A stretch of 64,000 nt of DNA from NCBI GenBank assembly GCA_003220265.1, contig QHRW01000123.1, positions 1 through 64,000 on the forward strand. The letters run 5' to 3'. Under the pieces are notes generated by a model. That model did not search any database. It saw only the letters and a list, made by a program, of their open reading frames with translations, and was not told the origin of the DNA. The stretch comes from Candidatus Rokuibacteriota bacterium. Its GTDB lineage: Bacteria; Methylomirabilota; Methylomirabilia; Rokubacteriales; CSP1-6. This document shows positions 17,443 to 25,104 of the stretch, piece by piece (position 1 is the first letter of the stretch; each line of letters opens with the position of its first letter). Position numbers and translations under genes: made by a program.

Positions 17443-19089
17443 TTAAGTCGTGTACGCCGAGAAGCGCACCGTCTGCGCCCGCGCCTTGTTGTCGGTGATC
17501 ACGTTCACCACCGCCGGCTTGCCGGAGGCGTAGGCGCGCTCGAGCGCCGGCCGGATCTCGTGCGGCTTCTCGACGAACTCACCGTGGGCGCCGAGCTCCT
17601 GGGCGACCTTGTCGTAGCGCGTGTAGCCGAGGTTGCGGCCGGGCTTGGGCAGCGGCCGCGTCCACGGCGCGTCCGCCGTCCAGCCGCCGTTGTTGCTGAT
17701 GACGACCACGACCGGGATCTTGTGGCGCACCGCCGTGTCGATCTCCATCGCGTTGATGCCGTACGAGCCGTCGCCGTGCAGCACCACCACCTGCGTGTCG
17801 GGCTTGGCCACCTTGGCGCCCACGCCGAACGGCAGCCCCACGCCCATGCAGCCGAAGGCGCCGGAGTTGAGGCGATGGCCGGGCACGAAGGTCGGGATGG
17901 CCTGGCGGCCGTAGTTGAGGATCTCCTGGCCGTCCACGACGAGGATGGCGTCGCGCTTCAGGAAATCGCGCACCTCCTTGCAGAGGCGCAGCGGATGGAT
18001 CGGCGTGTTCTCGGTGCTCATCGCCTTGTCCTGCTCGGCGCCCTTCTCGGCGTCGAGCACGCGCAGCTTGCCGGTCCAGCTCGCGTAGCGCTTCGGCTCG
18101 AGCTTGCCCTGCGCTTCCGCCGTGAGCTGCTGCAGCACCGCCTTGGCGTCGCCGGCGATCGGCACATCGATCGCGCGGTTGTGGCCGAGCTGGCCCGGGT
18201 TGACGTCCACGTGGATGACCTTCAGGTCGGCGGCGAAGCGCGGTGGCCGCCCGAACTGGATGACCCAGTTGAAGCGCGTGCCGACGGCCAGCACGACGTC
18301 GGCCTCGGTGAACGCCTTGCTGCGCGCGTTCAGGAAGGCGAGCGCGTGGTCCTCGGGGATCAGGCCGCGCGAGATCGGCGTGGTATAGAACGGGATGCTC
18401 GTCGCCTCCACGAAGCTCTGCAGCTCGCGGGCGCCGTCGGACCACCACACGCCGCTGCCGGCGACGATCACCGGGCGCTCGGCGCGCGCCAGCAGGGCGA
18501 TCGCCTCGCGCACGGCGCTGGGATCACCGAGCGTGCGCGGCGACGGCTTCCACGGCGCCGGGTACGTCACGGCGTCCTCCTCGACCTTCTCGCCCAGGAT
18601 GTCGCCGGGCAGGTCGAGGTAGACGGGCCCGGGCCGGCCGCTCGTCGCCTCGCGCAGCGCGGTGGCCACCACGTCAGGAATGCGCTTGGCGTCGTAGATG
18701 CGCTGCGCGAACTTCGTCACGGGCTTGAAGACGGCGACCTGGTCGATCTCCTGGAAGGCTTCCATGCCGAGGAACACGCGGGGGCTGGAGCCGCCGATGG
18801 CCACCATCGGCGCGCAGTCGGTGAACGCGTTGGCGACGCCGGTCAGGAGATTCGTCGCGCCGGGGCCCGAGCAGCCCATGGCCACGGCGGGCCGCTGCAT
18901 CACGCGCGTCCACGCGTGGGCCGACAGCGAGGCCGCCTGCTCGTGACGGGTGTCGATGGCCTTGATGCCGAGCTGGATGCAGGCCGCCTCCGTCTCCAGC
19001 ATGGGCCCGCCCATCACGTAGAACATCGTGTCGATTCCCTGCGTGCGCAGCGCCTTGGCCAGGACTTCCGAGCCGGTGATCGTCGCCAT
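17443..19089 (-). CDS. ThDP enzyme of the 2-hydroxyacyl-CoA lyase / oxalyl-CoA decarboxylase family
   Basis: 548 residues with the three-domain acetolactate-synthase-like layout. The activating Glu is in DTRHEQAASL, and the ThDP/Mg motif runs from GDGSYGINAMEID to the Asn pair in VISNNGG. It resembles 2-hydroxyacyl-CoA lyase in GTRFNWVIQFGRPPRF and LNSGAFGCMGVGLPFG. The family cleaves 2-hydroxyacyl-CoA to formyl-CoA plus aldehyde, or decarboxylates oxalyl-CoA. The neighbouring Frc-like CoA-transferase supports an acyl-CoA substrate rather than acetolactate synthesis. The ATG at 19089 is preceded by AAAGGA. Lyase and decarboxylase cannot be separated by eye. Confidence 0.85.
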   Translation of the reverse strand: MATITGSEVLAKALRTQGIDTMFYVMGGPMLETEAACIQLGIKAIDTRHEQAASLSAHAWTRVMQRPAVAMGCSGPGATNLLTGVANAFTDCAPMVAIGGSSPRVFLGMEAFQEIDQVAVFKPVTKFAQRIYDAKRIPDVVATALREATSGRPGPVYLDLPGDILGEKVEEDAVTYPAPWKPSPRTLGDPSAVREAIALLARAERPVIVAGSGVWWSDGARELQSFVEATSIPFYTTPISRGLIPEDHALAFLNARSKAFTEADVVLAVGTRFNWVIQFGRPPRFAADLKVIHVDVNPGQLGHNRAIDVPIAGDAKAVLQQLTAEAQGKLEPKRYASWTGKLRVLDAEKGAEQDKAMSTENTPIHPLRLCKEVRDFLKRDAILVVDGQEILNYGRQAIPTFVPGHRLNSGAFGCMGVGLPFGVGAKVAKPDTQVVVLHGDGSYGINAMEIDTAVRHKIPVVVVISNNGGWTADAPWTRPLPKPGRNLGYTRYDKVAQELGAHGEFVEKPHEIRPALERAYASGKPAVVNVITDNKARAQTVRFSAYTT

Positions 19090-19134
19090 GCGTCGAGTCC
19101 TTTCGGGACGAGGTGGGAGAGACTGTAACACCGA

Positions 19135-19497
19135 CTACGGCGAGAACAACTCCGGGCCCCACCGGCGGTGGGCGTCGGCGTCCGCGCGCAGGAAGTGGAA
19201 GCCGGCCTCGCGCGCGAACCGCTCGTCGATCTCGGTGTCGCCGATGTGGTAGTAGACGGCCGCCGAGAACCTCGCGCGCACGTCGGCCAGCCGATGCTTC
19301 AGCACAGTGAAGTCCGCGCGGATCGCCACGCGGTCCCACATCGCCTGCTGGAAGCTGAGCGGGCGGTCCGAACACGAGCCGACGAGGTAGCCGAGGCGCT
19401 GGGCCGTGCGCACCAGCGCCACGGGGATGATGCCCGGGGGCTCGCCGATCTCGAGCGTGCCGTCGATGTCCACGCTGAGCAGGCGCGGTGCGCTCAC
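19135..19497 (-). CDS. Small HAD-like hydrolase
   Basis: 120 residues. The N-terminal LLSVDIDGTLEIG is HAD motif I (DxDGT). Motif II-like Ser is in GSCSDRPLS, a Lys candidate in VLKHRLADV, and the acidic motif IV is IGDTEIDERFA. No cap domain is present, so it is a minimal phosphatase-type core. The GTG at 19497 overlaps the stop of the upstream TfdA remnant (GTGA, 4 nt), so translation of this gene may depend on ribosomes finishing that damaged frame. Substrate unknown. Confidence 0.72.
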   Translation of the reverse strand: MSAPRLLSVDIDGTLEIGEPPGIIPVALVRTAQRLGYLVGSCSDRPLSFQQAMWDRVAIRADFTVLKHRLADVRARFSAAVYYHIGDTEIDERFAREAGFHFLRADADAHRRWGPELFSP

Positions 19498-20257
19498 GCG
19501 GGCAGCTCGGCGGGATCGCCGGAAATGGTCGTGCGCTGCAGCAGCCGCTTGTGGCGTGCGCTGTCGAACGGCGTGGCGCGATGCAGGATGCAGCGGTAGC
19601 AGAACCGCGGCTGGGTGACGTGGGCCAGGATCTCCTTCAGCAGCGCGCGGCCCTCGTCGATGGGCAGGCCGACGACGTGCGAAGCGTGGGCGCCGAGGAA
19701 GAGCGCGCGCCGGCCGTGCTGCACGGGCGGGTAGACCGCGCGCTCCTCGTCGGTGAAGAAGCCGGAGCGCACCTGGTCGCGCGACCACGCGAAGTCGTGC
19801 ACGGCGATCGCCCGCTCGACGCGCGCTTTCAGCGCCTCGGGCAGCGAAGGGTACGCCGCGCGCGTGCTGGCGAACTCGGTGGCGCCGCCCTCGGGCGGCA
19901 CGATGCGCGCCGAGAGGAGCGAGCAGAGCGAAGGCACCGGCTTGAACGAGCTGTCGCTGTGCCACAGCATGTTCGCCTGCTGGTAGACCATGCGCCGGTC
20001 GTCGGGCGGGATGAACTCGCCCGTCTTCATGTCGAGATTCGACTGCCGCGCGAACGGCGTGCCCGCGGCCGGGTTCATGCTGCGCGTGACCTCGAGGTTG
20101 CGTCGTCGAGGACCTGGCCGTGGAAGACCAGCACCGAGTGCTCGTCGAACGCCGCGCGGATCGCCTGCCACGCGCCCTCGTCGAGCGGGTGCGCGAGATC
20201 GACGCCGTCGACCTGCGCCGCGAACGCCTTCGTGAGCGGCGTGACGCGGAGATCCAT
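19494..20257 (-). pseudogene. TauD/TfdA-family 2-oxoglutarate dioxygenase remnant (frameshift and deletions)
   Basis: Non-heme Fe(II)/2-oxoglutarate dioxygenase. The start (ATG 20257, MDLRVTPLTKAFAAQVDGVD to VLVFHGQVLDD) is in one frame, which then closes at 20075. The rest (LEVTRSMNP, MLWHSDSSFKPVPS, LFLGAHASHVVGLP, CILHRATPFDSARHKR) is in another. Compared with known TfdA, three conserved pieces are missing: about 12 residues before LEVTRS (with the frame change, near 20100), about 11 residues between PPVQH and GRRALFLGAH, and about 14 residues (usually ending in GDLVMWDNR) between FCYR and CILHR. The iron ligands HxD and the distal His survive. The start overlaps the CinA gene stop (TGATG). 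Confidence 0.8.
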
Positions 20258-21528
20258 CAGCGCTTCTCGAAGTCGGTGCGCTCGTCGACCGGCAGCGCCT
20301 GCAGGTACCGGCGCAGGCAATCGAGCCCGAGCTCCACGGCGCCCAGGCGTACCCACTCGCGCCCGCCCACGATGCGGCTGCGCCGCGACGCCACGCGGTC
20401 GGGCCCGGCGATGGCCAGGCACACCGAGCCGCCGAACTCGATGCGGTCGGGCCCCTCGTCGACGTCGATCAGCACGGCGAGGGCGTGCGAGGCGTCGCTC
20501 GACCGACGCAAGGCCTCGGCCACCGTCTCGGCCGTCTCCTTCGTGAGCTCGCCCCCTGGCGGCACGCCGGCGAGACCGACGGCGCTCCAGAGATCGCGCA
20601 GGTCGCGGGCGAGCACGCCGCGGCGCAGGATCGTCTCGGCGCCGGGCAGGGGACCGACGCGCGCGGCGATCTGGCCGCTCGTGAACGTCTCGGCGATGGC
20701 CAGCGTGGCGCCGCGCTTCGCCAGCTCGGCGAGCACCACGCCCTCGAGCGTGTGCTCGTCCTCGGCCAGGATGAAGTTGCCCAGGCGCTTGCGGACTTCC
20801 GTCTCCACCGGGCCCAGCTTGCCGCGCACGTCGTCGATGTCGCGCCCGCGCACGGTCAGCTTGGTCTCGAGCTGCGGGTAGTGGGCGCGGAAGCCCAGCT
20901 TCACGCTGCCGTCGGGGACGAGCTCCTCCACGCCGGCGAGCAGCGCGTCCACGTGCGACTCGCCGAGGCCGTAGGAATGGAAGCGCTTGAGGTGGATGGT
21001 GGTCTGCAGCCCGCTCTTGGCGAGCAGGCGCGGAATCACCTGCTCCTCCAGCATGCGCTTGAGCTCGCGCGGCACGCCGGGCGTGAAGAAGAAGCGCGCC
21101 CGGCCGATGTCGAGGGCGAAGCCGCACGCGGTGCCGATCGGATTGTCGATGATCTCGGCGCAGGACGGCAGCATCGCCTGCTTGCGGTTGTTGGGCGGCA
21201 TCACGCGGCTGCGCCGGCGGAAGAAGTCCTCCATCCGCGTCAGCCACTCCTCGTTCAGCACGCAGGTGACGCCGGCCGCCTGGGCGGCGATCTCCTGCGA
21301 GAGGTCGTCCACGGTGGGGCCGAGCCCGCCGTTGACGATGACGGCGTCGGCACGCTCGGAGGCTTGCTGGAAGGCGCGCAGCAGGGTCTCGCGGTCGTCG
21401 CCGACCGTGGTGCCCCAGATCACGGCCAGGCCCACGTCCTCCAGCTTCTGGGCCATGTAGCTGAAGTTGCTGTTGACGATCTTGCCGGTGAGGACCTCGT
21501 CGCCGGTGCAGATGATCTCGATGCGCAT
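20257..21528 (-). CDS. cinA: CinA family protein (MoaB-like domain plus CinA C-terminal domain)
   Basis: 423 residues. Residues 1-170 form the MoaB/Mog-like domain (IEIICTGDEVLTGKIVNSN, VIVNGGLGPTVDDLSQE, FFFTPGVPREL). The C-terminal part (about 255-415) is the CinA_C/PncC nicotinamide-nucleotide amidase domain. Family members are NMN deamidases and/or ADP-ribose pyrophosphatases. In the C-terminal domain the usual AESCTGG nucleophile motif reads AETFTSG, so the catalytic Ser is replaced by Thr and amidase activity may be weak or lost. It is embedded in a minus-strand run, 12 bp after the DUF6282-like gene. Confidence 0.88.
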   Translation of the reverse strand: MRIEIICTGDEVLTGKIVNSNFSYMAQKLEDVGLAVIWGTTVGDDRETLLRAFQQASERADAVIVNGGLGPTVDDLSQEIAAQAAGVTCVLNEEWLTRMEDFFRRRSRVMPPNNRKQAMLPSCAEIIDNPIGTACGFALDIGRARFFFTPGVPRELKRMLEEQVIPRLLAKSGLQTTIHLKRFHSYGLGESHVDALLAGVEELVPDGSVKLGFRAHYPQLETKLTVRGRDIDDVRGKLGPVETEVRKRLGNFILAEDEHTLEGVVLAELAKRGATLAIAETFTSGQIAARVGPLPGAETILRRGVLARDLRDLWSAVGLAGVPPGGELTKETAETVAEALRRSSDASHALAVLIDVDEGPDRIEFGGSVCLAIAGPDRVASRRSRIVGGREWVRLGAVELGLDCLRRYLQALPVDERTDFEKR

Positions 21529-21540
21529 CGCGCCGCTATC

Positions 21541-22569
21541 CTAGCCCATCAGGAGCGCGCCCGGCACCTCGCGCCCCATGGTCTGGATCTCCTCGCGCGT
21601 GATGCCCTCGGCCTGCAGGCCGGCCACGAACATCGCCAGCCCATCGGCCGGCGTCGGATTGCCCGTCTGGCCGAGATCGGTGCCGAGCACGAAGTGCTGC
21701 GCGCCCACCGCGCGGATCCTGGCGGCGGTGTCCTTGAGCGGCATGCGAATGGACTCGCGCATCCATTCGAGCGGCGAGTCCGGCCCCACCAGCATGCCGA
21801 GCGCGCACAATTCCAGCTTGGCGCCCATGGCGGCGGCCTTCTTCATCTGCGCCTCGTTCATACCGACCACCTCGAACTGCGCGTGCGTCACCACGATGCG
21901 CTCGCAGCCCGCCTCGCGGGCGGCGACGATGAGGGCCAGCGCCTGCTCGGCGGACGAGTGGCCGGTGTGCACGACGAGCCGCTGGCGCGCACAGACTTTG
22001 AGGATCTCGCGCGCGGCCGTCGAGGCCCCGCCGCCGTCGTCCACGACGCCGATGCCGGCCGCGGCCGTGCCGCGCTGCTTGACGTGGTTGTCGGCGTCGA
22101 ACGTCGGGAACCACACCACGCGGCCGTAGCCGCCCTGCATCCGCCACATCCACTCGACGGCCTGCGGATTGAGCCCGCCCACGCCGCCGTTGAGCACGAC
22201 GCCGCCGAAGACCTTGACGCCGGCCACGTGCTTGCGGACCAGCCACGCCCGGTCGGCGGTGGCCGTCACGTGGTTCTTGAACACCACCGCCTCCATCTGG
22301 CGGGCGGCGGCCAGCAGCGCCAGCTCGTCGTCGTCCACGGCGCGGCCGAAGACGTCGGGCGCGGCGTGCGTGTGGAAGTCGATGAGCCCGGCGATGGGGC
22401 TCACGGCCGGCGGCGGCGGCGAGTAGCCCTTGACGCCCGTGGTCGGCGCGGGCTCGCGCGCTGCGATGCGGCCGTGCGCGGCCGCCGGCGCGGGACGGCC
22501 GTGCGGGCGTCGTGAGGCCTGGGCGCGAGGCGAGGGGGCGAGGGCACATCCGCAGGCGTGTGGGCTCAT
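21541..22569 (-). CDS. DUF6282-like metal-dependent hydrolase (amidohydrolase superfamily)
   Basis: 342 residues. A TIM-barrel metal hydrolase is suggested by IDFHTHAAPDVFGR (HxH metal pair), VVHTGHSSAEQAL, IVVTHAQFEVVGMNE and FVLGTDLGQTGNP (terminal Asp). The first ~45 residues are Ala/Pro/Arg-rich with several Cys and may be an export or disordered leader; an internal start cannot be excluded. There is no Shine-Dalgarno; TATCAT lies 8 nt upstream (22578-22583, minus strand). It heads the minus-strand run 22569-15717 and diverges from the NIPSNAP gene with 47 bp between starts. Substrate unknown. Confidence 0.78.
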   Translation of the reverse strand: MSPHACGCALAPSPRAQASRRPHGRPAPAAAHGRIAAREPAPTTGVKGYSPPPPAVSPIAGLIDFHTHAAPDVFGRAVDDDELALLAAARQMEAVVFKNHVTATADRAWLVRKHVAGVKVFGGVVLNGGVGGLNPQAVEWMWRMQGGYGRVVWFPTFDADNHVKQRGTAAAGIGVVDDGGGASTAAREILKVCARQRLVVHTGHSSAEQALALIVAAREAGCERIVVTHAQFEVVGMNEAQMKKAAAMGAKLELCALGMLVGPDSPLEWMRESIRMPLKDTAARIRAVGAQHFVLGTDLGQTGNPTPADGLAMFVAGLQAEGITREEIQTMGREVPGALLMG

Positions 22570-22616
22570 GGCGGTGGATGATACACTCCGCCGGTCCGAG
22601 AGAGAGGAGGCCCGCG

Positions 22617-22937
22617 ATGTTCTTCGAGCTCCGCCAGTACGTCGTCCGTCCGGGCATGCAGGAGAAGTGGGTCAGGTGCATGGAGGAGGAGATCATTCCC
22701 TTGCAGGTCAAGATGGGCATGGTCGTCCTCGGCAGCTTCGTGGGCGAGGACGATCCGAGCGTGTACGTGTGGATCCGCCGCTTCGAGAACGAGGGCGAGC
22801 GCAAGCGCCTCTACGACCTCGTCTACCAGAGCGACTACTGGAAGAACGAGATCAGCCCGAAGGTCGGCACGCTGATCGACCGTGAGCTGATCAAGGTGCA
22901 GCGCATCGTGGCCACCCCGCACTCGGTCATCCAGTAG
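22617..22937 (+). CDS. NIPSNAP family protein
   Basis: 106-residue dimeric alpha/beta-barrel-type protein. MFFELRQYVVRPGMQEKW, SVYVWIRRFENEGER and a C-terminal strand ending QRIVATPHS fit the NIPSNAP family, whose biochemical role is not defined. It is common next to catabolic oxidoreductases in bacteria. AGAGGAGG immediately precedes the ATG at 22617, and TACACT (22582-22587) is a possible -10. It is followed by 148 bp without a gene before the VWA protein. Confidence 0.83.
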   Translation: MFFELRQYVVRPGMQEKWVRCMEEEIIPLQVKMGMVVLGSFVGEDDPSVYVWIRRFENEGERKRLYDLVYQSDYWKNEISPKVGTLIDRELIKVQRIVATPHSVIQ

Positions 22938-23085
22938 ACCGGGGCTTGCGCCGGCTCAGCGGCATCACCGGCCATCTGGTCGCCAGGCGCTCCTGACAAC
23001 TACCCGGTGTGGTCACGGGATGGGTTCGAGACCGCGGGGCGTACTGTCCCCCGCCGCCGGCGTTGCTAGAATTGCAGCAGCGGTT

Positions 23086-23883
23086 ATGGCACACGTCGGC
23101 CTTCTGGCCAGGTTGATCGTGTCCTCCGTGACGTCGGGCGCCGTGATCTTCATGGCGACCGCAGCCACCGCCGCGCCCGAGCGCGGCACCGCCCTCGTCG
23201 TCTTCGTCGATTTCTCCGGCAGCGTGCAGACCGGCCAGCGAGCCGGGTTCAGACGTGAGCTCGAGGCCCACATCCTGCCCTGGCTCGCGCCCGGTGACCG
23301 AGCGGTTGTCGCCGCGATTCACGACAAGACCCTGACGGCCTTCCGGCCATTCGCGGAGGTGGTGCTCCCCGAGAAGCTCGTCTTCAGCGGGTGGGTGAAC
23401 AACAGCCTCCTCTTCAACCGGCAAGCCAAGGAGCGGGAAGCTCGGCTCCGCGACCTCAAGGAAGAGTTTCGCGCCGACGTCGCCGGCGGGCTTGCGCATG
23501 GCCGCGCCAGCCCCTACACCGACATCTTGAGCTCGCTCGTGGTCGCCGAGAAGCTCTTCGCTGACGAGCCGCGCCGGAAGGTCCTGGTCCTGATGTCCGA
23601 CATGATCGAGGACACGCCGGCGTACAACTTCGAGAAGATCCGCTGGGGCCCCGACACCGCGACCCGCCTGCTGACCGAGCTGGACGCCAAGCACATGGTG
23701 GCCGACCTCTCCGGCGTCTGCGTCTACGTCACCGGGGCGTCGGCACGCACGGCCGAGCTTGCGCAACACATCGGCCGCTTCTGGGAGGCGTACTTCAAGC
23801 GTGCGCACGCGGACCTCGACACGAGCCGATACGCCCGCGTCCTGTTGCACTGGCCGCCGGCGAAGTCCTGTCGCGCTCAGTAG
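23086..23883 (+). CDS. Secreted von Willebrand factor A-type domain protein
   Basis: 265 residues. An N-terminal hydrophobic signal (about 1-30, ending ATAAAPERG) is followed by a VWA-like Rossmann fold. The metal site (MIDAS) looks complete: DFSGS near residue 43, Thr in SPYTDILSS and Asp in VLMSDMIED. It probably binds a protein partner outside the cytoplasm; no second domain or membrane anchor is visible. TAGAAT lies 13 nt before the ATG and no Shine-Dalgarno is seen. Neighbours (NIPSNAP, acyl-CoA-dehydrogenase-like) give no functional clue. I do not recognise a specific named family. Confidence 0.72.
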   Translation: MAHVGLLARLIVSSVTSGAVIFMATAATAAPERGTALVVFVDFSGSVQTGQRAGFRRELEAHILPWLAPGDRAVVAAIHDKTLTAFRPFAEVVLPEKLVFSGWVNNSLLFNRQAKEREARLRDLKEEFRADVAGGLAHGRASPYTDILSSLVVAEKLFADEPRRKVLVLMSDMIEDTPAYNFEKIRWGPDTATRLLTELDAKHMVADLSGVCVYVTGASARTAELAQHIGRFWEAYFKRAHADLDTSRYARVLLHWPPAKSCRAQ

Positions 23884-23940
23884 GCCCGCGCGCGTCGTCT
23901 TGACAGCCGGCCGCTTGCCCCCGATCATCGCCTCGTCCCC

Positions 23941-25104
23941 ATGAGTGTCTCGGACGGTTCCTCGCCGCTGGAAGCGGCCCGCAAGCTCGCGCCGCAGATT
24001 CGCGCCAGCGCCGACGAGATCGACGCCAACCGCGAGTTGACGCGCCCCGTCTTCGAGGCGCTGGCCGACGCCGGCATGTTCCACCTGGCCGTCCCCCGCG
24101 CCATCGGCGGCGGCGAGATCGACCTGCCCACCTACATCCAGGCGATCGAGGAGCTCGGCAAGGCCGACGCCAGCACCGGCTGGTGCGTCAACCAGGGCGC
24201 GATCTACGCGACGTACGCCGCGCGCATGCCGCGCGAGGTCGCGCGCGAGATCTTCATCACGCCGCCGCGCGCCGTGGTGGCCAACACGCCGGCGCCCACG
24301 GCCAAGGCCGTCGTCGTGCCGGGCGGCTATCGCGTCACCGGGCGCCAGGGCTTCAGCACGGGCTGCCGGCACGCGACCTGGGTCGCGGCGCACTGCCAGG
24401 TGATCGACAAGGGCGAGGTGCGGATGGACGCCGGCGCGCCCGAGGCGCGCTATCTCTTCGTGCCCGTCGGCGAGGCCAAGATCCTGGATACGTGGACGGT
24501 GCGAGGCATGCGCGGCACCGGCACGCATCACTTCGCGGTCGACGACGTCTTCGTGCCGGGCCATCGCACGGTGCTCTCGGCCACCGCGCCGCTGCTCGAG
24601 GACCGGCCGCTCTATCGCATCCCGCGCACGCTGTCGTTCGCCTCCGGCGACGCCTCCGTCGCGCTCGGCCTGGCGCGCACGTGCCTCAACACGTTCATGG
24701 AGCTGGCCGGCTCCAAGACGCCGCGGGCGATGGCGAACCTGCTGCGCGATCAGTCGATGATCCAGGTCAACGTGGGTCAGTGCGAGGCCAGCCTGCGCTC
24801 GGCCCGTTCGTTCCTCGTGGAGGCGGTGGGCGAGATCTGGGCCTCCGCGGTGGCCGGCGCCGTGACGCTGGAGGAGCGCGCCACGCTGCGCATCGCGGCG
24901 ACGCACGGCATCCGCCAGGCCGCGCAGGTGATCGACACGGTGTACAACGCCGCCGGCGCCACCGCCGCCTACGAGGGCAATCCGCTGCAGCGCCACTTCC
25001 AGGACATCCACGTCATCACGCAGCACTTGCAGAGCCGGCTGTCCCACTACGAGCTGGTGGGACGGCACTGGCTGGGGCTCAAAGTGGACGAGGGACGGCT
25101 ATGA
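23941..25104 (+). CDS. Acyl-CoA dehydrogenase-fold flavoprotein (HsaA/DszC-like group)
   Basis: 387 residues in three domains: helical N-terminal (ADEIDANRELTRPVFEALADAGMF), beta-barrel middle, and helical C-terminal. LAVPRAIGGGEIDLPTYI, GKADASTGWCVNQGA, RGTGTHHFAVDDVFVP and AHYE-like C-terminal YELVGRHWLGL resemble the group D flavin monooxygenase/acyl-CoA dehydrogenase type 2 set rather than classical beta-oxidation enzymes. No catalytic Glu at the usual acyl-CoA dehydrogenase position is obvious. It overlaps the downstream MFS gene by ATGA, so the two likely share a substrate. A flavin reductase is not encoded nearby. Confidence 0.8.
   Translation: MSVSDGSSPLEAARKLAPQIRASADEIDANRELTRPVFEALADAGMFHLAVPRAIGGGEIDLPTYIQAIEELGKADASTGWCVNQGAIYATYAARMPREVAREIFITPPRAVVANTPAPTAKAVVVPGGYRVTGRQGFSTGCRHATWVAAHCQVIDKGEVRMDAGAPEARYLFVPVGEAKILDTWTVRGMRGTGTHHFAVDDVFVPGHRTVLSATAPLLEDRPLYRIPRTLSFASGDASVALGLARTCLNTFMELAGSKTPRAMANLLRDQSMIQVNVGQCEASLRSARSFLVEAVGEIWASAVAGAVTLEERATLRIAATHGIRQAAQVIDTVYNAAGATAAYEGNPLQRHFQDIHVITQHLQSRLSHYELVGRHWLGLKVDEGRL

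Noticed and set aside
23038..23053. 16-nt repeat GGCGTACTGTCCCCCG also at 62283-62298
   Set aside because: One exact 16-mer pair is about what chance allows in 64 kb of GC-rich DNA searched on both strands; no structure or shared context supports it.
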